The notes beneath the pieces were generated by a model. The model had not been told where the DNA came from. It searched no databases and saw only the letters and a list, made by a program, of their open reading frames with translations. Positions 16,757-24,630 of a stretch of 45,385 nucleotides of DNA are shown here, one piece after another (position 1 is the first letter of the stretch; each line of letters opens with the position of its first letter). Where the stretch lies: positions 1 through 45,385 of the forward strand of contig JBHIFB010000006.1 in NCBI GenBank assembly GCA_046760905.1, in the 5' to 3' direction. The position numbers and the translations under genes are program-made. Source of the stretch: JBHIFB01 sp046760905 (GTDB lineage: Bacteria > Gemmatimonadota > CAZMKB01).

Positions 16757-17557
16757 CTATTTAGTGCCGAATGCCATCAGGTGCCATCCAAGAGATCTCA
16801 CAAGAACCCTGGGAAGGAGGTTGAAACTCGGAACGAAGAGGGTGTTGTAGAAGAAGCCCTTCCCGCCTCCGTGAAGTCTTGTCTTTACGGGAAACCTTTC
16901 AGGAATCACTCTTACACAGTTAAACGGCGAAAGCAATCTCACGAACTCACGCCTCGTGTAAATTCTGAGCACCGGCGCGTCTTCATGCTCAAGGCTCGTG
17001 CCCATCACCTTCGAAAGGAAGTAGAGCCAGGATCTCTTGTTATACACCATGAATATCCCCACTCCACCTCTTTTCAGAACCCTGTGGCACTCCCTCACCA
17101 TCAAATCGGGGCGGGGAGCATATTGAAGTACACCGTGGCAGTATACCGCATCGAAGGATTCATCACCGAAATTCATCCTTTCTCCATCCATCTCGAGTAT
17201 CTCACCCTCAAGGCCCTCCATCTCGAAATATTTCGCTGCAAGCTCAACAGCCTGAGCAGAGAAATCGATGCCGGTGACCATGGCACCCCCCCTGGCGAAC
17301 CTGGCGAGATCGATCCCTATGCCACATCCGACCTCAAGAACCTTCAATCCACGGTATGCATTGAAATCAACAAGTCTTGGCAGGTAGCGTAGCTTGTCGA
17401 AGCGATACTCATCAAGATCCCTGAAAAACCCCCTGCTCCCCGGTGGATGATTGGTCATTTCCAGGTCGTGAATTCTCTGGTTCCAGTAAGCACGAACCTC
17501 CTCGGTAAGGGCCTGGCACTGCCTTGTTGGAGGATGTTCCCTCAGATTCTGTTTCAC
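16757..17557 (-). CDS. SAM-dependent class I methyltransferase
   Basis: The 266-residue product has the class I methyltransferase fold: motif I VLEVGCGIGIDLARFA (~75-90), motif II near GIDFSAQAVELA, the acidic/GE motif LEMDGERMNF, and motif IV DAVYCHGVLQYAPRPD with post-motif VLKRGGVGIFMVYN. The Ubie/Methyltransf_11 type is clear, the substrate is not; the YNKRSWLYFLSKVMGTSLEHEDAP tail is seen in lipid or small-molecule methyltransferases near sugar or lipid genes. It starts at a GTG (17557) with a weak GGGGA upstream. The epimerase gene follows 26 bases later, which suggests a joint modification pathway. Confidence 0.85.
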   Translation of the reverse strand: MKQNLREHPPTRQCQALTEEVRAYWNQRIHDLEMTNHPPGSRGFFRDLDEYRFDKLRYLPRLVDFNAYRGLKVLEVGCGIGIDLARFARGGAMVTGIDFSAQAVELAAKYFEMEGLEGEILEMDGERMNFGDESFDAVYCHGVLQYAPRPDLMVRECHRVLKRGGVGIFMVYNKRSWLYFLSKVMGTSLEHEDAPVLRIYTRREFVRLLSPFNCVRVIPERFPVKTRLHGGGKGFFYNTLFVPSFNLLPRVLVRSLGWHLMAFGTK

Positions 17558-17748
17558 TCTCTATCCCCGGCTGGAATCATCTAACGGCTTCTCTGTTATC
17601 AAGATACATCCCTAATATACACTGCAATCTCCATTCCAGCAATCTGCTCGCAATTTAATTATTTTGAAACCTTCTGATCAAACATTGCGTAGTAATTATA
17701 AGCTTGAGAGATTGAAAGAATACACTACTCCGATTCAGGGAGGTTATC

Positions 17749-17889
17749 ATGCAGCATAGAAAGAGAATAGAAAACGAGGAAGTTTATCAGATGATCTGGA
17801 AATTCACAGTGATGCCCTGGTTGATCACAATCGTTTACGCCTATTCCATGATAATTCTCTTGAACTACATCGGAGCCAGCATGTATTAA
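17749..17889 (+). CDS. Single-pass membrane microprotein, copy 1
   Basis: A 46-residue protein with a charged N-terminus (MQHRKRIENEE) and one hydrophobic helix (~residues 17-41). The ATG is preceded by GGGAGG at 6 bases. Residues 16-41, starting WKFT and ending in LLNYIG, align without gaps with the second microprotein at 18010 (12 of 26 identical), so both are real and paralogous. Conserved polar residues Y, S and N fall inside the helix, suggesting packing with a partner membrane protein. The family is not recognised; small accessory subunits of respiratory or transport complexes are one possibility. Confidence 0.72.
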   Translation: MQHRKRIENEEVYQMIWKFTVMPWLITIVYAYSMIILLNYIGASMY

Positions 17890-18009
17890 CTGGTTAATAA
17901 GCTTATAAGTGGGGAATCTCAATACCCTCTTTTTTACTCTTGACTTGGGGCTCTCAAAGTACGAAAGGATAGTAACTCCGTCAGTGGAGTCTTCTATGGA
18001 GGTTGCACA

Positions 18010-18147
18010 ATGCTGAAGGATAAGAAGAAAAAGGCCAGAATAGACATGATGGCTTTCTGGAAGATCACGATAGAGCTTCTTCTCTTAATCTGTGGCTACA
18101 CTACTTCGGTGCTGATTCTCATGAACTACATCGGCGGGAACATGTAG
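18010..18147 (+). CDS. Single-pass membrane microprotein, copy 2
   Basis: A 45-residue paralogue of the preceding microprotein: basic N-terminus (MLKDKKKKAR), then WKIT opening one membrane helix that ends in LMNYIG-GNM. The start has GGAGG 6 bases upstream. It begins 120 bases after copy 1 and ends 27 bases before the convergent propeller gene. Both copies keep W-K-x-T at the cytoplasmic end and N-Y-I-G at the other. Because each gene has its own ribosome site, the pair is probably cotranscribed and may form a heterodimer; this is inference. Confidence 0.7.
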   Translation: MLKDKKKKARIDMMAFWKITIELLLLICGYTTSVLILMNYIGGNM

Positions 18148-18174
18148 ACGCTGATTCGGTTCTTGTGATGTGAA

Positions 18175-19371
18175 TCATGGGAAGGAGTCGGATTGGCCTG
18201 GAATGTAAACATCCCTCTCACCAATGGAAGTGACGAAGGGCAAAATGCCTTTGACCCAGTATAGAGCTTCGTCGCCATCTTTATGGTCAACGTATATTGC
18301 GAGGATCAATCCATCCCCATCCACACCCACCGCCGGCCTCTGGGAGGTGGAAGGGCTATGAGTCAATCTCGTTTCGTTTGTCCACCTGGTCTCGTTCCAG
18401 CCCATGTAGTAGATTTCGGAGTTACCGTCTCTGGTATCACGCCACACTACATGGACGCGGGCTGAATCGTCTACGCAGACCGCTGGAGTCCCCGACCAGG
18501 CATCGTTGTGTGTAAGCCTTTCTGCCTCATCCCATCCAGTCATACTCTTCTTCCTGTAATAAACCTCCCAGTTCCCATCCTGTTTGTCGAGCCAGACGAC
18601 ATGGAGGTTTTCCATCGAATCGACCGCCATGCTCTGGTACCACGAACCTGTCAATGAGTCGCTCAGCCTGACATCCTCGCTCCACTCCCATCCATCCCAG
18701 TACTTGTAGAACACCTCATTCACACCCTCCCTCGAATCATACCATGCCACGTGCACTTCACCGCCGGGGCAGGCTACAATGGTCGGTTTACCGGAGAATG
18801 CGCCGTTTTCCGTAAGAGCGATTTCATCTTCCCACGCTAGGCCATCCCCTCTTTTATAGTAGATCTCGCTTGTTCCCGGTACTCTGTGATCACTCCAGAC
18901 GATGTGTACCTGACCCGTATGATCGGCTGCAACCGAGGGGTAGCTTTGATTGTGTGGCTCGAATGTCAGCCTCTGATCAGCGGTCCAGGCATCGCCATCC
19001 CGCATCTTATAATAGATCTCGAAATCACCATCACGTTTATCCGCCCATACAACGTGCACTCGTCCCCAAGGGTCCGTGGCTACCTGAGGCCTTCGAGATT
19101 CTCCGTCTGCGACAGTGAGCCTCTCATCCTCCCCCCACTCTTCCCCATCCCACTCCTTGTGATAGACCTCGACATCGCCACTCCTTCCATCGGGCCACAC
19201 AAGGTGAACAAAGCCTTCCGGTTCCGTTGCCATCGCCGGTGCCCAGGCATCGGATGGGTAGTCTGTGAGCCTCATCTCCCTGCTCCACGCCCCCTCGGCG
19301 CGTCCGCATGCCGGAATAGCACAACACATTGTGACAAAACAGATTAATACTTTTACAGCGATTTTCCTCAT
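18175..19371 (-). CDS. Exported sialidase-like (BNR) beta-propeller protein
   Basis: The 398-residue product has an N-terminal signal (MRKIAVKVLICFVTMCCAI). The cysteine-containing IPACG end could be a poor lipobox. About seven repeats of ~50 residues follow, each with a block such as VHVVWADKRDGDFEIYYK, AxVHVVWRDTRDGNSEIYY and an RLT opener. These are BNR/sialidase-like blades making a six- or seven-bladed propeller. The catalytic Arg triad and Tyr/Glu of true sialidases are not evident, so binding is more likely. Unlike the larger relative at 21688-24456 it lacks an FlgD-like sorting domain. It has a sigma70 promoter at 19396-19424. Confidence 0.85.
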   Translation of the reverse strand: MRKIAVKVLICFVTMCCAIPACGRAEGAWSREMRLTDYPSDAWAPAMATEPEGFVHLVWPDGRSGDVEVYHKEWDGEEWGEDERLTVADGESRRPQVATDPWGRVHVVWADKRDGDFEIYYKMRDGDAWTADQRLTFEPHNQSYPSVAADHTGQVHIVWSDHRVPGTSEIYYKRGDGLAWEDEIALTENGAFSGKPTIVACPGGEVHVAWYDSREGVNEVFYKYWDGWEWSEDVRLSDSLTGSWYQSMAVDSMENLHVVWLDKQDGNWEVYYRKKSMTGWDEAERLTHNDAWSGTPAVCVDDSARVHVVWRDTRDGNSEIYYMGWNETRWTNETRLTHSPSTSQRPAVGVDGDGLILAIYVDHKDGDEALYWVKGILPFVTSIGERDVYIPGQSDSFP

Positions 19372-19395
19372 GACACAATCTGCTCCTACTAAACA

Positions 19396-19424
19396 ATTTT
19401 AGCACATTCAAAATTCAATGTCAA
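19396..19424 (-). promoter_or_regulatory. Sigma70 promoter of the propeller gene
   Basis: On the minus strand TTGACA (19424-19419), a 17-base spacer and TAAAAT (19401-19396, 5 of 6) precede the start codon at 19371. Predicted transcription start is near 19389. Confidence 0.65.
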
Positions 19425-19461
19425 ACAAGGACTCTCACCGCTTGTCAATTCGATTTCCATA

Positions 19462-19652
19462 GGTCTCTGAAAAAGTCTTTCGGAGCGAATCACGGAGCTA
19501 TGGGTACCGTTCTCGGTGAAGCGAGCGTCTGTGATTCGGGCGATTTCCGCAGGCTAAAGGGGCGCTAGCCCCGAGTTCGGAAATCGAGCGAGCAAACCGT
19601 AGAACGGTCAGAGCACAGTGCCTGAGCGAAGAGAGACTTTTTCAGAGACCTC
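19462..19652. mobile_element. MITE-like element with 16-bp inverted ends and 7-bp target duplication
   Basis: A 191-base element has perfect 16-base terminal inverted repeats: GGTCTCTGAAAAAGTC at 19462-19477 and its reverse complement at 19635-19650. It is flanked by a direct repeat TTCCATA (19455-19461 and 19653-19659), as expected of a target duplication. It has no coding capacity. The interior can fold into further stems: GAATCAC/GTGATTC, ACCGTTCT/AGAACGGT and GGGGC-GCTA-GCCCC. This is the layout of a non-autonomous DNA transposon; the transposase that moves it is not in the window. It lies between the propeller gene and the DUF3604 gene. Confidence 0.75.
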
Positions 19653-19771
19653 TTCCATATCTTTGAAGGGAGTATGAGGGGTTCTATTTACTTTCAGCTA
19701 CACCGTTTGTAAATTACTATTAAACGCGACTACCCGGGTGTCATGGCAGATAATCTTCCTGGATCGTCCCA

Positions 19772-21682
19772 ATGAGAAAATCAATCAGAGAAACGGCCGC
19801 CTGCATAATCCTCCTCGTCGCCATTTCGCTCTCCTGCACATCCAAGACACAACAGAAGCAGAGCGATAGCCCACAAGTGCAGGATCTACAGGCCCACGAG
19901 ATGGACGGGAAGGGCTCGGCTGTTCTCATTCCAGATCACCCGGTGAAGGCGGCCGAGTGGGGCTCCTGGAAACTGCTCTTCTTCCCGGGTGATGAAGGGA
20001 TAGATACGGGGGGCGGCATCCTTTTCCAGGTCTCACCCTTCTGGTACTGGAGTATGCCCCAGACGCACGACCCGGAAGGCGCAGGCTACACCTCCGTTTC
20101 CACCACGAGCAAAGAAGTGAAATTCGATATCACCGAGGGGGATTTTCACTATCTGCTCATCGTCCTCGAGGAGGGAAGACTCACGGCGCAGGACACCGTG
20201 ACAATAATCTACGGTGATACAATCAACGGTACCTTCCCCTATGCCCTCTCCAGGGTCGACAGCTACGCCGAGAGAGACGAGGAGTTTCTGATAAAGGTCG
20301 ATGGGAACGGTGACAGCTTCTACACTCCGATCGAGAACTCACCTACTGTGGATATCCATCCACGTGAGGCGACTAACCTTCTGTTTTATGCCCCTAGCAT
20401 TGTGACCGTGGGAGAACAATTCAACTGCCGCGTCAGCGCTCTGGATGGTTTCGGCAACAGGGATGTGAACTTCGAAGGCGCGGTTTCATTTCCATCTTCC
20501 GACAAAGCCCTTGAGCTACCGGCGGTCAAGCGGTTTGAAGCGGCAGACAGCGGTTCCGTTGAAATCCCAGCTTCCTGTCACAGACCGGGTACTTACAGAA
20601 TCGAAGTACAGAGCACCGACGGAACGATGACGGCGCTGAGCAATCCTGTATTTTGCAGCAGTTCCAGTCCAGAGTATTTGCTCTATTGGGGTGACCTCCA
20701 GGGGCACTCCGAACTCGGAGATGGGAGCGGCCAACCCGATGAGTATTATGCTTACGCGAGGGATGTGTCGCGGCTCGATGTGGCCTCTCTGACCGAGCAC
20801 GACGCTCACGGTTTCTTCCCGCTGGATGAGAACCCCGACTTATGGAACCTCATCAGAGAGACGACCGAAGCATACTATTCACCCGGGAGATTCGTCACGT
20901 TCCTGGCTTATGAATGGACGAGCTGGACGTATGGACACCGCCACATACTCTTTCCGGGTAAGGAAGGCGAGGTTTTCAGCTTCAGGGACTCAACCAGCGA
21001 TACTCCCGAGGAACTCTGGGAACTCATCAGACCTTACGGCGCAATTGCCATCCCCCACCACCCTGGCGGAGGACCCATAGGTACAGACTGGGATCACCAC
21101 GACGACACGACGGAACCGCTCGTTGAGATCAGCTCCGTTCACGGGAATTCCGATTTTTACGGGTGTCCCGGCCAGATATACAGACCACAGAAGAGCGGTT
21201 TCGTCCAGAATGCCCTTGAGAGAGGCTACAGGCTCGGGATACTCGGTTCAGGGGACACTCACGACGGGCACCCGGGCACAAGAAGCGCAGGCTACCCCTG
21301 GATGGGTGTTGCTGGAATCTGGGCAAAGGAACTCTCGAGGGAAGGTATCTGGGAAGCGCTTCTTGCGAAACGGGTATATGCCACATCCGGTGCACGGATA
21401 CTGCTCGAGTTCGAGGTGAACGGCCACCGGATGGGAGAGAGCTTCGAGCTCGGGGCCCAAACTGAGGGAAGCATCTCTTTACACGCAGTGGGGACGGCCG
21501 AAATCGACTACGTGGAGGTTCTTGAGGATGACCGTGTCCTTTTCCGCGATGAGATCGGGTCGCTGGAGGCAGGGTTCAGCCACCCACACCGGCTGGAACC
21601 CGGATCATACTACCGGGCCAGGCTCATGCAGACCGATGGCGAGATGGCATGGTCGAGCCCCATCTGGTGCACAAATCGTTAG
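19772..21682 (+). CDS. DUF3604 lipoprotein, PHP-like metal-dependent hydrolase
   Basis: The 636-residue product is an exported lipoprotein: the signal ends in ISLSC, giving a lipidated cysteine near residue 22. Residues ~60-300 are beta-rich Ig-like modules. Residues ~305-600 form the DUF3604/PHP domain with metal-binding histidines and acidic residues in GDLQGHSELGDG (~306), LTEHDAHG (~340), IPHHPGG (~427) and GSGDTHDGHPG (~492). DUF3604 proteins are predicted metallohydrolases, some associated with sulfated or glycosylated substrates, but specificity is unknown. A terminal Ig-like domain follows. The ATG has no strong ribosome site. The gene ends 5 bases from the end of the convergent propeller gene, with no terminator between. 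Confidence 0.88.
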   Translation: MRKSIRETAACIILLVAISLSCTSKTQQKQSDSPQVQDLQAHEMDGKGSAVLIPDHPVKAAEWGSWKLLFFPGDEGIDTGGGILFQVSPFWYWSMPQTHDPEGAGYTSVSTTSKEVKFDITEGDFHYLLIVLEEGRLTAQDTVTIIYGDTINGTFPYALSRVDSYAERDEEFLIKVDGNGDSFYTPIENSPTVDIHPREATNLLFYAPSIVTVGEQFNCRVSALDGFGNRDVNFEGAVSFPSSDKALELPAVKRFEAADSGSVEIPASCHRPGTYRIEVQSTDGTMTALSNPVFCSSSSPEYLLYWGDLQGHSELGDGSGQPDEYYAYARDVSRLDVASLTEHDAHGFFPLDENPDLWNLIRETTEAYYSPGRFVTFLAYEWTSWTYGHRHILFPGKEGEVFSFRDSTSDTPEELWELIRPYGAIAIPHHPGGGPIGTDWDHHDDTTEPLVEISSVHGNSDFYGCPGQIYRPQKSGFVQNALERGYRLGILGSGDTHDGHPGTRSAGYPWMGVAGIWAKELSREGIWEALLAKRVYATSGARILLEFEVNGHRMGESFELGAQTEGSISLHAVGTAEIDYVEVLEDDRVLFRDEIGSLEAGFSHPHRLEPGSYYRARLMQTDGEMAWSSPIWCTNR

Positions 21683-21687
21683 TCCAA

Positions 21688-24456
21688 TCATTTAAGAGAA
21701 ACCATCTTTTTCACCGAGGTGAAGTCTCCGGCTTTCATTTGATACAGGTAGATACCGGATCCCACCTCGAGCCCTTGCTCATTCCTGCCATCCCAGATGA
21801 CGCTGTAAGACCCCGGCTTTTTTATATCATCCACGAGAGTCGCAACCTGCTCACCGCGCAGCGTGAAGACCCTCAGGATTACATGCACGCCACTTGAGAA
21901 TTCCCCAGGCACGTCATAGCGGATCGTGGTTACGGGATTGAAAGGATTCGGATAGTTCTGGTAGAAGCGAAAGGCCTTTGGGAGCCGCGAGGATTCTTCC
22001 CCGCTATGGATCCCCGTCACCAAGGTTCCCTTCCTGAAGAATATGTTTTTAAGTGTGCGATCGATTCCGCCCATCCAGCCTTCATATGCTGTATGGGCAT
22101 GTCTCCTCGGATCGGCCCAGGTGGTTAGGATATCCCCATCTGGATCAAGATCTAAGGAAGGATATACGGCGAATCGCGTTGAATCCTCACTCACAACCAG
22201 GTTGTCTGAAAACGTCTCACCGCCATCCGTGCTCACGGCGAGCATTACCTCATACCACGTACAGAAGTCAAGCAATTCTGCATTACTCCACAGGATATTC
22301 ACTGTCCGGCCGAACACACACATTGAACAGGATCCTATGATATCCCCACCGTGAAGCGTACTCACGAGCCTTTGATCCGTGAAGGTCTCCCCGCCATCAG
22401 AGCTCGTAGAAATATAGAGACGGGGCCATGATGAGAACCACATGACATAAATTTTCCCCTCTCCATCGATACCTATTGCATGCCTGATTCCGCCGACTTC
22501 GCTGTTCACCTTCCTCTCTCCTACGAACTCTGTTCCCCCGTCCCGCGTCCTTGCAAAGTATATATCCGGTTGAGATTCCCGGTAATCCGACCATATCGCA
22601 TATAAATCGCCCTCGATATCGGTTGCGAGGTCCGGTTCGGATTGAAGCGTGCTGCCGACATCGCCGTTCACCCTAACATCGGGAGTGAACGAAACGCCTC
22701 CGTCGGTGCTCCTTGAGAAATATATATCGCCATTGTCGTTCCTGGCATCGGTCCAGATGACGTTGATGTTTCCAAGCGCATCGGTTACCATACCAAGGTT
22801 TCGTATTTCCAGTTCAGTTCCATCGCTTACCACGACAGGGGTGGAGAATCCGTAGTAAATGTCGCTGCTTGTTGCGAAGAGGACGCCTCCTGTTGAATCC
22901 CCATCACGTTCCATCCAGGCGACATGAACATCCCCCCCGGGTGAGAAATCGATCTCGGGCTCACTCTGAATCGATCCCTCCGCCGGCTCAGCAACATTTA
23001 CACCGGGGCCGAAGGTCTGTCCCCCGTCCTCGCTCATTGTGCAGTATATGGTCGGCGTCGGGTTTCGGTTATCCACCCAGCACACAAAGATGGAATCGTT
23101 ACGACCCGAAGCGATATCGGGGTGAATATGATCTGAAGGAAGTGGATTCATATTCACCCTGACCGCTTCCCCCACTATCGAATCCAGGCTCACTGTATTG
23201 TAGAAGACGTCGAAGCCGTATGGCTCGATGTAGTCACCCGAGTAAGAGTTTCCGTACCGGGTGTCGGACCAGATTATATGAATGGTCCCACCATCACCGA
23301 CCTGAACCGATTGGTTTCCTACTACGTCACTCTGGTATCCATCAGAAATATCCGTGACATCTAAGCTGTCGAATGTCACGCCACTGTCGACGCTCACCTC
23401 ATAATAGATACGACTATACATATTGTTTGCAGGGTAACACTGATTCGTTTCCCACCACAACAGTGCATTATGGCAAAGGTGTATACTGCCTGCATCATCG
23501 ACCGTGATGTCTGTGTATAGTTCATTGATGTATTCCGTTGTGTAAACACTGACCGGAATAGAGAAGTGATCCCCTCCATCGCAGCTTCTCGAGAACATCA
23601 CTGTCCTGTTCCAGATGCTCATGTCCCACCAGGCAACGTTCACACAGCCGTCGGGACCCACGGCGATCGATGGTTCACGCTGATCGAGAGCCAGTGAGCT
23701 GTCAACCACGGGAACATCATCCGAAAAATTATCATCCCAGGTCTCATTCTTTGAAAAGTATATGAAGCGAAGTAGCTCCCTGTCATCCTCCCATACTATA
23801 TAGAGCGTCCCCGATGGATCTACTGCTACATCAGGATGCCACTGGTTCCAGCCTGTCGTACTGTCGCTCACCATCACATTCTCGCTGAATGTTCCTCCCC
23901 CATCTGTGCTGAAGCTGCAGTATATGTCAGCCTCCCTCCGGCGGTGATCCTCCCATACGACGACAAGGCTGTCCCCTTTAGCGACGATGACGGGATTAGT
24001 CTGATCGGTGTCGCTTACATCATCGTTCACCTTCTTAGATGGGTCGAATGAAGGCAGTCCGTAAAGCTTCCTCGTGAATCTGATGTCCTTGTGCCCTTCC
24101 CTGTCATCCGCCCAAACTACGAACAGGTCTCCTGCACCGTTCGCCGACAGGGAAGGTTTTGTCTGTGATGTTCCGGTAGGACCATCATCCACCCCGATGG
24201 GAGCTGAAAAGACGGAGTCACCTGGCTGCTTCACGGAGAAGAGGATGTCTGAATCAGCACCGCTTTCATCACCCCAGACCACGTACACCTCACCGGCAGG
24301 ACCAAGGGCTGAGGATGCATACCACTGATTCGATACTGATGCGGTGTCATCGTCCACATGCATTGCTTCTGTAAACTGCACCTGCGAGAGTCCATCGTTT
24401 GCGAAAAGAAGGGTATAAAACAGAAAGCTGGATATTACAGCTGGAAGCCGATTCAT
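21688..24456 (-). CDS. Secreted sialidase-like multi-propeller protein with FlgD-like sorting domain
   Basis: A 922-residue protein with an N-terminal signal peptide (MNRLPAVISSFLFYTLLFAN). More than a dozen BNR/sialidase-like repeats follow, with motifs such as IVWEDDRE, VIWTDARNDNGDIYFSRSTD and SxDGGxTF (Asp-box). Two propellers in tandem are likely. Residues ~825-922 are an FlgD-like/T9SS-type sorting domain starting FYQNYPNPFNPVTTIRYDVP and ending VKKMVSLK. Catalytic sialidase residues are not apparent. The start is supported by AAGGGGGTGG upstream. It is a larger relative of the protein at 18175-19371. Export to the cell surface is inferred from the sorting domain. Confidence 0.9.
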   Translation of the reverse strand: MNRLPAVISSFLFYTLLFANDGLSQVQFTEAMHVDDDTASVSNQWYASSALGPAGEVYVVWGDESGADSDILFSVKQPGDSVFSAPIGVDDGPTGTSQTKPSLSANGAGDLFVVWADDREGHKDIRFTRKLYGLPSFDPSKKVNDDVSDTDQTNPVIVAKGDSLVVVWEDHRRREADIYCSFSTDGGGTFSENVMVSDSTTGWNQWHPDVAVDPSGTLYIVWEDDRELLRFIYFSKNETWDDNFSDDVPVVDSSLALDQREPSIAVGPDGCVNVAWWDMSIWNRTVMFSRSCDGGDHFSIPVSVYTTEYINELYTDITVDDAGSIHLCHNALLWWETNQCYPANNMYSRIYYEVSVDSGVTFDSLDVTDISDGYQSDVVGNQSVQVGDGGTIHIIWSDTRYGNSYSGDYIEPYGFDVFYNTVSLDSIVGEAVRVNMNPLPSDHIHPDIASGRNDSIFVCWVDNRNPTPTIYCTMSEDGGQTFGPGVNVAEPAEGSIQSEPEIDFSPGGDVHVAWMERDGDSTGGVLFATSSDIYYGFSTPVVVSDGTELEIRNLGMVTDALGNINVIWTDARNDNGDIYFSRSTDGGVSFTPDVRVNGDVGSTLQSEPDLATDIEGDLYAIWSDYRESQPDIYFARTRDGGTEFVGERKVNSEVGGIRHAIGIDGEGKIYVMWFSSWPRLYISTSSDGGETFTDQRLVSTLHGGDIIGSCSMCVFGRTVNILWSNAELLDFCTWYEVMLAVSTDGGETFSDNLVVSEDSTRFAVYPSLDLDPDGDILTTWADPRRHAHTAYEGWMGGIDRTLKNIFFRKGTLVTGIHSGEESSRLPKAFRFYQNYPNPFNPVTTIRYDVPGEFSSGVHVILRVFTLRGEQVATLVDDIKKPGSYSVIWDGRNEQGLEVGSGIYLYQMKAGDFTSVKKMVSLK

Positions 24457-24630
24457 CTTCCACCCCCTTCACAAGGGTTCACCAGACTATTATCTCAATG
24501 TGAATTGCATCTCACCTGGGGTGAAATCTGGGGAGGAGTGTATTGTTTAATTTACTAATAATTTATCCTATTCAACCGAGAGGTGCAAGAGGTTAATGTA
24601 TGCTTTTGTTGATGACGGCCCATAAAACAC

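Noticed and set aside
18175..24456. True sialidases
   Set aside because: Asp-box-type repeats are present, but the arginine triad and Tyr/Glu pair of the active site were not found.
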